Part shown: positions 28,191-36,500 of the stretch, piece after piece | Layout of the letters: every line of letters starts with the position of its first letter | Position numbering within the stretch: position 1 is the first letter of the stretch | Source: Propionibacteriales bacterium | Lineage (GTDB): Bacteria; Actinomycetota; Actinomycetes; Propionibacteriales; Nocardioidaceae | Assembly (NCBI GenBank): GCA_009377795.1 | Contig: WHTJ01000020.1 | Location: 1 to 52,872 of the forward strand | Direction of reading: 5' to 3' | DNA: 52,872 nucleotides | Notes under the pieces: model-generated | Told to the model about the DNA's origin: nothing | Seen by the model: the letters and a program-made list of their open reading frames with translations, nothing else | Database searches by the model: none | Position numbers and translations under genes: made by a program

Positions 28191-29141
28191 TCAGGTCTTC
28201 GCGACCGCCAGCAACTCGGCGCACAGCTCCCCGAGATCGAGCCCCGCCGCCTGGACCGAGAGCGGGACCAGCGAGGTCTCCGTCATCCCGGGGGCGACGT
28301 TGACCTCCAAAAACCACACCTGGCCGTCCTCGTCGACGATCAGGTCCGAGCGGGAGATGTCCCGGAGGCCGAGCGCCTCGTGCGCGGTGACCGCGGCCCG
28401 TGCGCACGCCGCCGCGACCTCGTCGTCGAGCTTCGCGGGTACGACGAACTCGGTGGATCCCGCGGTGTAGCGCGCGGCGTAGTCGTACACCCCACCGTCC
28501 GGGCGGATCTCGACCGGCGGCAGCGCCCGCGGACCCGACCCGGTGTCGACGACCGGCACCGCCACCTCGGTCCCGGTGACGAACTGCTCGACCAGGGCCA
28601 CCGGCCCGTAGGAGAAGCATCCGACCATCGCCCCCGGAAGGTCATCCGGACGGCGTACGACCGAACACCCCAGCGCGGAACCCCCACGAGTCGGTTTCAC
28701 CACCAGAGGGACGCCGAGCCTGGCAAGCAGAGCGTCCATCATGACCGCGGCACCGATCTCGCGGAACGTCGCGTGCGGCAGGGTCACCGAGGGTGGCGTC
28801 AGCAGCCCCGCCCGGTGGGCGACCGCCTTGGCGACCGGCTTGTCGAACGCCACCCGGCTGGCCGTCGGACCGGAGCCGACGTACGGGATGTCCAGCAGCC
28901 GCAACACCTCGCGCAGCGCGCCATCCTCGCCTGTTTCGCCGTGCAACAAAGGAAAAACACAGTCAGGACGATCCTTGAGTAGCGCGGGAACGAGGTCGGC
29001 GTCGACGTCGCGCTCCTCGGTCTCGACCCCGACGCCGCGCAGTGCCTCGGCCACCCGCCGTCCGGACCGCAGCGAGACGTCCCGCTCATGCGACAGCCCG
29101 CCGGCCAGCACCACAACCCGGCCCGGGAGCTCGTGCGTCAT
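28191..29141 (-). CDS. ddl: D-alanine--D-alanine ligase family protein
   Basis: ATG at 29141 follows AGAGGAAGG and gives 316 residues. ATP-grasp features are visible: glycine-rich KPTRGGSALGCSVV, the catalytic region HGETGEDGALREVL, and the metal-binding FLEVNVAPGMTETSLVP. The last has VAPG where Ddl normally has TLPG or TxPG. It would join two D-alanines for peptidoglycan. Actinomycetes carry more than one Ddl-like protein, so this may be the accessory copy. It lies 26 bases after the aminotransferase gene on the same strand. Confidence 0.85.
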   Translation of the reverse strand: MTHELPGRVVVLAGGLSHERDVSLRSGRRVAEALRGVGVETEERDVDADLVPALLKDRPDCVFPLLHGETGEDGALREVLRLLDIPYVGSGPTASRVAFDKPVAKAVAHRAGLLTPPSVTLPHATFREIGAAVMMDALLARLGVPLVVKPTRGGSALGCSVVRRPDDLPGAMVGCFSYGPVALVEQFVTGTEVAVPVVDTGSGPRALPPVEIRPDGGVYDYAARYTAGSTEFVVPAKLDDEVAAACARAAVTAHEALGLRDISRSDLIVDEDGQVWFLEVNVAPGMTETSLVPLSVQAAGLDLGELCAELLAVAKT

Positions 29142-29167
29142 CGACGTTCCTTCCTCTGGCGCGGCCA

Positions 29168-30604
29168 CTACGTGAGGTCCGGGTTCGGGGTGTCGTACGT
29201 CGGCAGGGACGCGCGGCCCGCCCCAAACGTCTCCCGCAGCTGCATCTCCTGCTCGATCACCGCGGCCAGCCGGCGCACGCCCTCCCGGATCCGTTCCGGC
29301 GTCGGATGGCAATACGACAGGCGCATGCACTGGCTGCCGAAGCCGTCGGCGTAGAACGCCGTGCCGGGCACGAACGCCACCCGCTCGGTCACAGCCCGCG
29401 GTAGCATCGCCTTCGCGTCCAGACCCTCTGGCAACGTCAGCCATACGTAGAAGCCACCCTGCGGGACCGTCCACGTCGTCCCGGGCGGCATCAGGTCCTC
29501 CAGCGACTCCAGCATCGCGTCCCGCCGCTCGCGGTACATCTCCCGGAACGCCTTGATCTGCCCACGCCAGTCATGGCCTGCGAGATACGCCGACACGACC
29601 GCCTGGCTGAACGTCGGCGGGCACAGCGTGGCGGACTCCTGGGCGAGCACCAGCTTCTCGCGGACGGCGTGCGGAGCGACCGCCCAGCCGACCCGCAACC
29701 CGGGTGCGAAGGTCTTGGAGAACGAACCGAGATAGAGCACCCGCTCGGGATCGTCAGCGCGCAGCGCGCGGAACGGCTCGTCGGTGAAACCCAGCAGCCC
29801 GTACGGGTTGTCCTCGAGTACGAGCAGGTCGGCCTCACGGCAGATCTCGAGCACCTCGGCACGACGCGGCGTCGACAGCGAGACGCCGGCCGGGTTGTGA
29901 TAATTCGGAATCGTGTAAAGGAATTTCGCCCGTCGACCGGCATCGGCGATCGCCTGGAGCGCCTGGCGCAGAGCGTCCGGCCGCAGCCCGTCGTCGTCCA
30001 TCTCGACGTGCACGACTTCGCACTCGTACGCCCGGAACACCCCCAGCGCCCCGACGTAGCTGGGGGCCTCGCAGAGCACCACGTCGCCCGGGTCGCAGAA
30101 CAGCCTGGTCACCAGGTCGACCGCCTGCTGCGAGCCCACCGTGACCACGACGTCGTCCGGATGGGCCTCGACGCCCTCCAGCCGCATCACCTCGCAGATC
30201 TGCTCGCGCAGTCGTGGCTCGCCCTGCCCGGAGCTGTACTGCATCGCGTGGCCGCCATGCCCGAGTACCAGCGTGTGCACGAGGTCGCCCACAACGTCGA
30301 GCGGCAGCCCGGAGATGTTCGGCATCCCGCCGGCGAGGGAGACCACCTCGGGCCGGCTCGCGACCGAGAACAATGCCCTGATCTCCGAGGCGGCCATGCC
30401 ATGGGTGCGAGTGGCGTAGCGGTCGACGTACGAGTCGAGCCGGGTCTCCCTCGGGACCCGCGCCGCGGGCGGTCTGCCGGCGGTCCCGCCCGAGGAAGGC
30501 CGCGGGGGCACGGCGGCCGGGCGGTCGCCGGCACGCGGGGGAGGCTGCGGGGTCGCGTCGCCGGCGCCGCGGTGTTCTAGCGAGGACTCCCGGTCTGGGT
30601 CCAT
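29168..30604 (-). CDS. PLP-dependent fold-type I aminotransferase
   Basis: The 478-residue protein has a disordered, Pro/Arg-rich N terminus of about 50 residues and then a class I/II aminotransferase domain. The PLP lysine is in GSFSKTFAPGLRVGW. Other conserved parts are AGGMPNI, QYSSGQGEPRLREQI, PNYHNPAGVSLS and EDNPYG. It resembles 2-aminoadipate/aromatic-type enzymes (LysN, MocR-like domain without the GntR part). Its steady position beside ddl and parAB in actinomycetes hints at a wall-precursor role, which is not proven. Confidence 0.85.
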   Translation of the reverse strand: MDPDRESSLEHRGAGDATPQPPPRAGDRPAAVPPRPSSGGTAGRPPAARVPRETRLDSYVDRYATRTHGMAASEIRALFSVASRPEVVSLAGGMPNISGLPLDVVGDLVHTLVLGHGGHAMQYSSGQGEPRLREQICEVMRLEGVEAHPDDVVVTVGSQQAVDLVTRLFCDPGDVVLCEAPSYVGALGVFRAYECEVVHVEMDDDGLRPDALRQALQAIADAGRRAKFLYTIPNYHNPAGVSLSTPRRAEVLEICREADLLVLEDNPYGLLGFTDEPFRALRADDPERVLYLGSFSKTFAPGLRVGWAVAPHAVREKLVLAQESATLCPPTFSQAVVSAYLAGHDWRGQIKAFREMYRERRDAMLESLEDLMPPGTTWTVPQGGFYVWLTLPEGLDAKAMLPRAVTERVAFVPGTAFYADGFGSQCMRLSYCHPTPERIREGVRRLAAVIEQEMQLRETFGAGRASLPTYDTPNPDLT

Positions 30605-30649
30605 GAGGCTGCGTCTCCTGCGAGGTGAATGCGACCTACTACGATGCCT

Positions 30650-30655
30650 TATAAG
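30650..30655 (+). promoter_or_regulatory. Candidate -10 in the divergent promoter region
   Basis: TATAAG lies in an AT-rich patch of the 110-base gap between the divergent aminotransferase and membrane-protein genes. The core TTATAA is symmetrical and could serve either direction. No clear -35 is visible. Confidence 0.3.
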
Positions 30656-30714
30656 GGATTCTCCCGCGTCGGCGGGCCAAATCTCAGGACACGCCACAGC
30701 AGCAGGAGTTGGGC

Positions 30715-30906
30715 ATGGCTGGCGTAGCGAAAAGGTGGCTGGTGCTGGTACTGCTGGCCGTAACCGGCGTCGCATTCGGGGCGGTCGCCGGGTTCATGGC
30801 TGGGCTGTTGCGCCCACGCCCGGGGCCGAGACCGGAGGGCGGTGCGGGTAGCCGTCGGTGTCGCCGGATGGGCGAGCACGCCAGGAGGCCGGGGCGGGAG
30901 AGCTGA
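30715..30906 (+). CDS. Small single-pass membrane protein
   Basis: ATG at 30715, preceded by GCAGGAG, gives 63 residues. Residues 8-32 form one membrane helix (RWLVLVLLAVTGVAFGAVAG), followed by a basic, Pro/Arg-rich tail. The gene ends two bases before the acetyltransferase start, so the two form an operon. I do not recognise the family. A tail-anchored or signal-anchor protein is likely. Confidence 0.55.
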   Translation: MAGVAKRWLVLVLLAVTGVAFGAVAGFMAGLLRPRPGPRPEGGAGSRRCRRMGEHARRPGRES

Positions 30907-30908
30907 TC

Positions 30909-31559
30909 ATGGCGCGGCGCCTGGCGAACATCACCCTCGACAACATCGACGACCTGCCGGTGCGGTGCCGGGACTGCGTGTTCTGGGAGCTGGATCCGGT
31001 GGCCGGTCAGCGGGCCGTCGAGGCCGGAGACCCGGCGCTGGAGAAGGAGGCGTGGCTATCGGCCGTGCTGCTGGAATGGGGGTCGTGCGGGCGGTTGGTG
31101 TACGTCGACAAGGTCCCGGCGGGTTACGTGCTGTACGCACCGCCGGCGTACGTACCCCGGTCGGTGGCGTTCCCGACCTCCCCGGTGAGCTCGGACGCGG
31201 TGCAGTTCGTGACCGCGCACATCGTGCCCGAATTCCGCGGCGGCGGGCTGGGGCGGGTGCTCGTGCAGACCGTGGCCAAGGACCTGATCAAGCACGGCGG
31301 GATCAAAGCCATCGAGGCGTTCGGCTCCGCCGAGTCGGAGTGGAGCGGCTGCCTCGTACCGGCCGACTATCTCACCGCGGTCGGGTTCAAGACCATCCGG
31401 CCGCACCACCGGTTCCCCCGGTTACGGCTGGAGCTGCGCAACGCGGTGACGTGGAGGGAGGACGTCGAGGTGGCGCTGGAGAGGCTGCTGGGGTCGATGC
31501 GCCCCGAGCCCACCCGGGTCGAGCCGCTGCGGCATCGCACGGGTACGCCGACGTCCTGA
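30909..31559 (+). CDS. GNAT-family N-acetyltransferase
   Basis: The 216-residue protein has the GNAT core: a YVLYAPP strand, then FVTAHIVPEFRGGGLGRVLVQT with the acetyl-CoA loop (R-G-G-G-L-G). It starts with a cysteine-bearing segment, LPVRCRDCVFWELDP, that is typical of a conserved actinobacterial subfamily in this locus. GGGAGAG precedes the ATG. The substrate is unknown; the CxxC pair may bind a metal. Confidence 0.87.
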   Translation: MARRLANITLDNIDDLPVRCRDCVFWELDPVAGQRAVEAGDPALEKEAWLSAVLLEWGSCGRLVYVDKVPAGYVLYAPPAYVPRSVAFPTSPVSSDAVQFVTAHIVPEFRGGGLGRVLVQTVAKDLIKHGGIKAIEAFGSAESEWSGCLVPADYLTAVGFKTIRPHHRFPRLRLELRNAVTWREDVEVALERLLGSMRPEPTRVEPLRHRTGTPTS

Positions 31560-31635
31560 CGCCTTGGCTCGGGCGCTACGCCCGGCGATGTCGGCTCCGC
31601 TACGACGCTTCGCCAGTCGGTGTCGGCTCCGCCCG

Positions 31636-31654
31636 GAGGCTCCTTCGGAGCCTC
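31636..31654. terminator. Hairpin between convergent GNAT and trxA genes
   Basis: GAGGCTCC (31636-31643) and GGAGCCTC (31647-31654) form a perfect eight-base-pair stem with a TTC loop, followed by TTCT. The surrounding 170 bases have no gene but contain a short direct repeat (TGTCGGCTCCGC twice). A terminator serving both genes is likely. Confidence 0.6.
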
Positions 31655-31729
31655 TTCTACGCCCGGCCACGCCCACTCGGAGCCCGGCGTCGGTCGGCCT
31701 GGCTCTGGGCTCGCGACGGATCGACCGGG

Positions 31730-32056
31730 TCAGCCGATGAAGTCTTGGAGGTCGTTGACGATGGCAGCCTTCGGCTTGGCGCCGACGATCGACTTGACCA
31801 GCTCGCCGCCCTTGAAGACCCCCATCATCGGGATGCCGGTCACGCGGTACTGCGACGGGGTCTGCGGGTTCTCGTCGACGTTCATCTTGACGATCGAAAG
31901 CGCCTCACCGTGCTCGGCGGCGATCTCCTCCAGGATCGGGGCGACCTGGCGGCAGGGGCCGCACCACTCGGCCCAGAAGTCGACCAGCACGGGCTTGTCG
32001 GCCTGTAGCACGGTGGTGTTGAAGTCGGCGTCGGTTACGGCTGGGAGTGCACCCAC
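31730..32056 (-). CDS. trxA: Thioredoxin
   Basis: GTG at 32056, with AAGGAG seven bases upstream, gives 108 residues. The active site WCGPC is at 31-35, and the cis-proline loop is VTGIPMMGVFKGG. It reduces disulfides using electrons from TrxB, which is encoded 25 bases upstream on the same strand. Confidence 0.97.
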   Translation of the reverse strand: MGALPAVTDADFNTTVLQADKPVLVDFWAEWCGPCRQVAPILEEIAAEHGEALSIVKMNVDENPQTPSQYRVTGIPMMGVFKGGELVKSIVGAKPKAAIVNDLQDFIG

Positions 32057-32081
32057 AGTTCGGCTCCTTCGTACGTAGTGG

Positions 32082-33107
32082 TCAGACGGGCTGGCTCTGC
32101 TCCAGGAGCAGGTCGGCATCGGAATGGGTCTCGGCCTCGGTGGCGGCCGCGTCCCCGGCCGTCGAGGGGTCGTGGCTGCGGGCCGCGAGGTAGCGCTCGG
32201 CATCCAGCGCGGCCGCGCATCCGGTGCCGGCGGCGGTGACGGCCTGCCGGTAGTGGTGGTCGACCAGGTCCCCGCTGGCGAACACGCCGGGCAGGCTGGT
32301 CCGGGTGGACGGCTGGTCCACCAGCACGTAGCCGTCGGGGTCGACCTCGATCTGGTTGCGGAACAGCTCGGATCGCGGGTCGTGGCCGATCGCGACGAAC
32401 AGCCCGGTCACGTCGAGCCGGCGGGTCTCGCCGGTCTGGGTGTCGCGCAGGGTCACGCCATCGAGCTTGTCCTCGCCGTGCAGCTCCGCAACCTCGGAGT
32501 TCCAGGCGAACTCGATCTTGGGGTTCTGGAAGGCCCGCTCCTGCATGATCTTGCTGGCCCGCAGGGCGCCCCGGCGGTGTACGACGGTGACCTTGCTCGC
32601 GAACCGGGTGAGGAACGTCGCCTCCTCCATCGCGGAGTCGCCGCCGCCCACGACGGCGATCTCTTGGTCGCGGAAGAAGAACCCGTCACAGGTCGCACAC
32701 CAGCTCATGCCGTGTCCGGACAGTCGCTCCTCGTCCGGCAGCCCGAGCTTGCGGTAGCCGGAACCGGTGGCGAGGATCACGGTGTACGCGCGGTGCTCTG
32801 TGCCGGAGGAGTCGGTGACGACCTTGACGTCGCCGGTCAGCTCCACGGCGGTGACGTCGTCGGCGACCAGCTCGGTACCGAACCGCTCGGCCTGCTTGCG
32901 GAGATCCTCCATCAGCGCCGGACCCATCACGCCGTTCGGGAATCCGGGGAAGTTCTCCACGTCGGTGGTGGTCATCAGCGCACCACCGCCGGTTACCGAA
33001 CCCTCGAACATCAGCGGCGCCAGCTCGGCCCGCGCGGCGTAGATCGCCGCGGTGTATCCGGCCGGGCCCGATCCGATGATGATGACGTTGCGTACGTCGT
33101 TCGACAC
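32082..33107 (-). CDS. trxB: Thioredoxin reductase
   Basis: GTG at 33107 gives 341 residues. FAD-binding GSGPAGYTA, redox pair C137-A-T-C140 in [15 protein letters not shown]-binding [10 protein letters not shown] and terminal FASGDLVD are all present. About 25-30 extra residues follow the usual C terminus as an acidic tail. A SigR-like promoter lies about 95 bases upstream. The gene is first in a trxB-trxA operon. Confidence 0.96.
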   Translation of the reverse strand: MSNDVRNVIIIGSGPAGYTAAIYAARAELAPLMFEGSVTGGGALMTTTDVENFPGFPNGVMGPALMEDLRKQAERFGTELVADDVTAVELTGDVKVVTDSSGTEHRAYTVILATGSGYRKLGLPDEERLSGHGMSWCATCDGFFFRDQEIAVVGGGDSAMEEATFLTRFASKVTVVHRRGALRASKIMQERAFQNPKIEFAWNSEVAELHGEDKLDGVTLRDTQTGETRRLDVTGLFVAIGHDPRSELFRNQIEVDPDGYVLVDQPSTRTSLPGVFASGDLVDHHYRQAVTAAGTGCAAALDAERYLAARSHDPSTAGDAAATEAETHSDADLLLEQSQPV

Positions 33108-33206
33108 GTCGCCTCGCTTTGCTGTGACCTTCACGTAACACCCGATCTCGGGTCTTATCTCTTTCGGTTCATCCGCCCAGCGGATGCCCTCCGGATGCAC
33201 CGTTAT

Positions 33207-33235
33207 CAACCGATCCTAGGGTGTCGGAAATTCCC
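33207..33235 (-). promoter_or_regulatory. SigR-like ECF promoter of trxBA
   Basis: On the minus strand GGGAAT (33235-33230) is followed by 19 bases and GTTG (33210-33207). Streptomyces SigR promoters read GGAAT, 18-19 bases, GTT, and trxBA is a known SigR target under disulfide stress. The start point would be roughly 90 bases before trxB. Confidence 0.55.
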
Positions 33236-33282
33236 GGCCGTGACGCGCCGCACGGTGGGTTGCCGACCTCGCCGGGCCGTTC

Positions 33283-34089
33283 TCAGTCCGTGAGATTCCG
33301 GTGCAGCAGCTCGCGGGGACGGTTGCCGCAGCGGATCACCCACGCGTCGGTCGGATCGGACGTGGGGTACAACACCACGGCGCCCGGCCGGCCGTTCAGC
33401 CGGATACGGTACGACGCACCCGCCCAGTCCTCGCCGAACACGGCCTCCACGCAGGCGGGCCGCCTGCGGCGATCATCCCCGTCCGAACGGCGGGAGCGTA
33501 CCGATTCGACGACCGAGGAGAGCGTCTCCCGTCTCCGCGGACCCAGGGCGAGGAAGCCCTGTTCGTCGGTGGCCTCGGTCTCGGCGTCGGACCGCCGGGA
33601 CAACTCCTGCGGCGGCGTCTTCTTGCCGGCCGCGCGGCCCGCGGAGTCCTCCTGGGCGCTGCCGGCCTGCGCTTCCGCGGTGGCCGCGTCGCCGCCGGAG
33701 CCACCACCCGACTGCAGCTGGCCGAGGCCGACTCCGACCGCAGTCAGCGCCGCGGCGGCGATCAGTCCACCGGCGGCGTACCGGCGGCGCCGGGCCCGCC
33801 GCCGCTCGTCCAGCGACCGCACCGGCGCGCCGTGCGGCGAGCCCTCCACGACGGTGCGCTCGGCGGACTCGCGCTCGATCACCGCCTCGAGCCGGTCGAC
33901 CATGTCCGGCGGCATCTGCACGGTCTTCCGGCCCTCCGCGCGCAGGACCGAGCGGACCTCGGCCAGATCGGAGGCGGTCGCCGAGCAGGTTGCGCACCCG
34001 GCGAGGTGCCAGGCGATTCGCTCGGACTCCGACCTCTCCAGCAGTCCTTCGAGCTGGTCGGCGATGGTCTCGATGTCGGGATGCGTCAC
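33283..34089 (-). CDS. Anti-sigma factor with zinc-finger domain, membrane-anchored
   Basis: The 268-residue protein starts with a ZAS-type domain (H28, C32, C35 in HLAGCATC), then has one membrane helix near 105-122 after an arginine cluster. An extracytoplasmic part of ~140 residues ends in a folded-looking domain (YRIRLNGRPGAVVLYP, WVIRCGN). The ATG overlaps the sigma factor stop (ATGA). It would hold SigM inactive until an envelope signal arrives. Confidence 0.88.
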   Translation of the reverse strand: MTHPDIETIADQLEGLLERSESERIAWHLAGCATCSATASDLAEVRSVLRAEGRKTVQMPPDMVDRLEAVIERESAERTVVEGSPHGAPVRSLDERRRARRRRYAAGGLIAAAALTAVGVGLGQLQSGGGSGGDAATAEAQAGSAQEDSAGRAAGKKTPPQELSRRSDAETEATDEQGFLALGPRRRETLSSVVESVRSRRSDGDDRRRRPACVEAVFGEDWAGASYRIRLNGRPGAVVLYPTSDPTDAWVIRCGNRPRELLHRNLTD

Positions 34090-34712
34090 GAACCATCACC
34101 TCCCATGGGCTCGTGCGGTGCGGACAACGGTTCGACGCGCGCTGGCTCGGCCTGGTTCCTGAGGTCAGCCAGGTGCGGGTGGAGCCTCGCCCGCCCGCGC
34201 GCGCACCGGCTCTTGATCGTCCCCGGCGCGCAGTCCAGCATCTGGGCGGCCTCGGCGACCGAGTAGCCCTCCATGTCGACGAGCACCAGAGCCGCCCGCT
34301 GATCCTCCGGCAGGGTCCGCAAAGCGGCGAGTACGGCGCCCCGGTCGGTCAGCTGGTCCACCGGGTCCGGCTGGGTCTGCGCGGCCAGCGCCGTGACCCG
34401 CTCGGGGTCCTCGGGCAGCGGATCGGCGGAACGTACCTTCGCCCGGCGTACGTGATCCAGGCAGGCGTTGACCACGATCCGGTGCAACCACGTCGTGACC
34501 GCCGAACCGCCCCGGAAGCCCTCGGCCCGCCGGAATGCCGAGATCATCGCGTCCTGGAGGGCGTCGGCGGCGTCCTCGCGGTTACCGAGGGTACGCAGCG
34601 CGATGGCCCACAGCCGGTCTCGGTGCCGAGCGAAGAGTACACCGAATGCGTCCGGGTCCCCGGCGACGTGGCGAGACAGCAGCGTCTCGTCGGACAGATC
34701 ATCGTCCGTCAC
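34086..34712 (-). CDS. sigM: ECF sigma factor, SigM type
   Basis: GTG at 34712 lies four bases after the preceding stop and gives 208 residues. Region 2 (DAFGVLFARHRDRLWAIALR, then EDAADALQDAMISAFRR) and region 4 (LPEDQRAALVLVDMEGYSV with a helix-turn-helix) are complete. The order pseudokinase, sigM, anti-sigma, trxB, trxA matches the Streptomyces and Mycobacterium SigM locus, so the symbol rests on synteny as well as sequence. Confidence 0.9.
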   Translation of the reverse strand: MTDDDLSDETLLSRHVAGDPDAFGVLFARHRDRLWAIALRTLGNREDAADALQDAMISAFRRAEGFRGGSAVTTWLHRIVVNACLDHVRRAKVRSADPLPEDPERVTALAAQTQPDPVDQLTDRGAVLAALRTLPEDQRAALVLVDMEGYSVAEAAQMLDCAPGTIKSRCARGRARLHPHLADLRNQAEPARVEPLSAPHEPMGGDGS

Positions 34713-34716
34713 GCCG

Positions 34717-36339
34717 TCAGCCTCGTACGTCGATGTCACTGATGCTCGCGCGGAAGGTCCCGCCACCCTCCTCGGGAGGCAGCTTGGTGATCCAGACCAG
34801 GACGTAGCGGGTGGTGGTCCCTTGGTCGAGCTCCACCCGGGTGGAGCCCGCCGCGCCGGTCGTGCCGCCGACTTCGAGGAATCCGGCGGGATCCGGCGGT
34901 GGCTGCGCTGCGTCCTCGGGAGCGGCCCGGATCTCGAAGTCGGTACCCGAGCCGCCGAGCGCCAGCCGCACCTCGGAGACGGCGACCGGCTCGCCGAGGT
35001 CGAGGATCAGGCCGAGGCCGTCCTTGAGGTTGCCGAAGTTCGGGCTGCGTTCGTACGACAACGTGGACCACGCGGATGCCGGATCCTCGTCGATGGTGAG
35101 CGGCGCGTCCTCGTCGTTCTCGCCGTCCTCGCCCTGCGGATCCCAAGCGGTGGCCGACGCGATCTCGATCGGTTTTGCGGGTGCGGCCGCGCTCCGATCC
35201 GGCTCCTCTGGGCTGGCGGTCTCGCCGCCGTCACCGGCGGAGAGGCCGAGGTAGAAGGCCAGGATGGCCGCGGAGGCGATCGCGATCCCCACCAGCAGCC
35301 AGCCCCAGGGCGGGATGCCCCGCCGCCTCGGCGCTTCGGTGTCCTGCCCGGGGGGTACGGTCGCGGGGGCCGTCGCGCGTACGGACGTTCTGTTCGGTGC
35401 CGGGCTCGCCGCGGCCACCGCTGGGTGGTGCGCGGTGGGCTCCGTCCGGGCCGGACGAGGCTCGCGCCTCACCGGGGTGACCTTGCGCAGCTGGTCTCGC
35501 ATGGGCAGCCGGGACGTGTGCTCGGCCGGGCTGGCGTGCCGGCCGGCGTGTACCGCGGTGGATTCGGCACCGGTCAGGTCGCCGGCGGGGCGCACCGTGT
35601 CGGCCAGCGAGAGCGCGACCTCCGACGCATGCCTGAGCGGCGGTGCCTGGTGTTTCGGCGGTTCTCCGAGAATCCGGTCGCAGGTCTCGTCGAGACTGCG
35701 CGGAACGCCGGCCCGGACCTGTTGCGGACGCATCAGCCGCCCGTGCTCGGTGGGTGCAGTGGGCAGCCCGGACTCCGGGCCGCCCGGCCAGTGGGTGACC
35801 AGGCAGGCGTAGAGCAGCCGACCGAGACCGCGGACGTCCTCGGCCTCGGCGTCGGCGTACTGGATGCCGTGCAGCGCCGCCTCCGTGGCCAGGCCGAGGA
35901 TCTTTACCGCACCGGTGTCGGTGACGATGATGTTCTGGGGTACCAGCCGCAGGTGGTAGATGCCGGCCTCGTGCGCCGTGCCGATCGCCTCGGAGATCTC
36001 CCGTACGACCCACGCGGCGCGGCGATGGGCGAGCGGGCCGTCGGCCAGTACCAGGTCGAGGGACTCCCCGCGCGCGAACTCGCGTACGACGTAGACGTCG
36101 CCGTTCTCCTCGGAGGTGTCGAGCACCCGCAGGAACCGGCCGTCGGTCGCCACCGCGGACCGGCGGGCCGCCCGCACGAGTGCCTCGGCTCGCGGTGCGT
36201 CCGCGGAGATCACGTCGATCGCGACGGAGCGACGCAGCACCTGGTCGACGGCACGCCACAACCTGGCTCCGGCGCGCTCGCCGAGTAGGTCCTCGACCAC
36301 ATAGCGCCCGGCGAGCTGGTGACCAGGCTCGACGGTCAT
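34717..36339 (-). CDS. Membrane pseudokinase with extracytoplasmic C-terminal domain (MurJ partner)
   Basis: The 540-residue protein has an N-terminal protein-kinase fold without catalytic residues: the VAIK lysine position reads VAID, the HRD position reads HLRL, and the DFG position reads LGL. A disordered linker, one membrane helix at about 333-355 and a C-terminal beta-rich domain (DLGEPVAVSEVRLALG, resembling a discoidin-like fold) follow. In Mycobacterium tuberculosis an equivalent pseudokinase is fused to MviN/MurJ and recruits FhaA when phosphorylated. Here it is a separate gene next to murJ. Confidence 0.85.
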   Translation of the reverse strand: MTVEPGHQLAGRYVVEDLLGERAGARLWRAVDQVLRRSVAIDVISADAPRAEALVRAARRSAVATDGRFLRVLDTSEENGDVYVVREFARGESLDLVLADGPLAHRRAAWVVREISEAIGTAHEAGIYHLRLVPQNIIVTDTGAVKILGLATEAALHGIQYADAEAEDVRGLGRLLYACLVTHWPGGPESGLPTAPTEHGRLMRPQQVRAGVPRSLDETCDRILGEPPKHQAPPLRHASEVALSLADTVRPAGDLTGAESTAVHAGRHASPAEHTSRLPMRDQLRKVTPVRREPRPARTEPTAHHPAVAAASPAPNRTSVRATAPATVPPGQDTEAPRRRGIPPWGWLLVGIAIASAAILAFYLGLSAGDGGETASPEEPDRSAAAPAKPIEIASATAWDPQGEDGENDEDAPLTIDEDPASAWSTLSYERSPNFGNLKDGLGLILDLGEPVAVSEVRLALGGSGTDFEIRAAPEDAAQPPPDPAGFLEVGGTTGAAGSTRVELDQGTTTRYVLVWITKLPPEEGGGTFRASISDIDVRG

Positions 36340-36500
36340 CGCGGGTGCCGGCCTCCTCGCTCCAGCGTCTGAGTGGTTTGTACGGTTCTATGCTAGGCCC
36401 TGTCGGACCACCGTGGACCGAGTTGCCGCCTTCTTCTACGCTTGCCGGACCCCTTTCGGTTGCGGCGACCCCCGGTTTTTCGGCGTCCGTCCGGCCCCGG

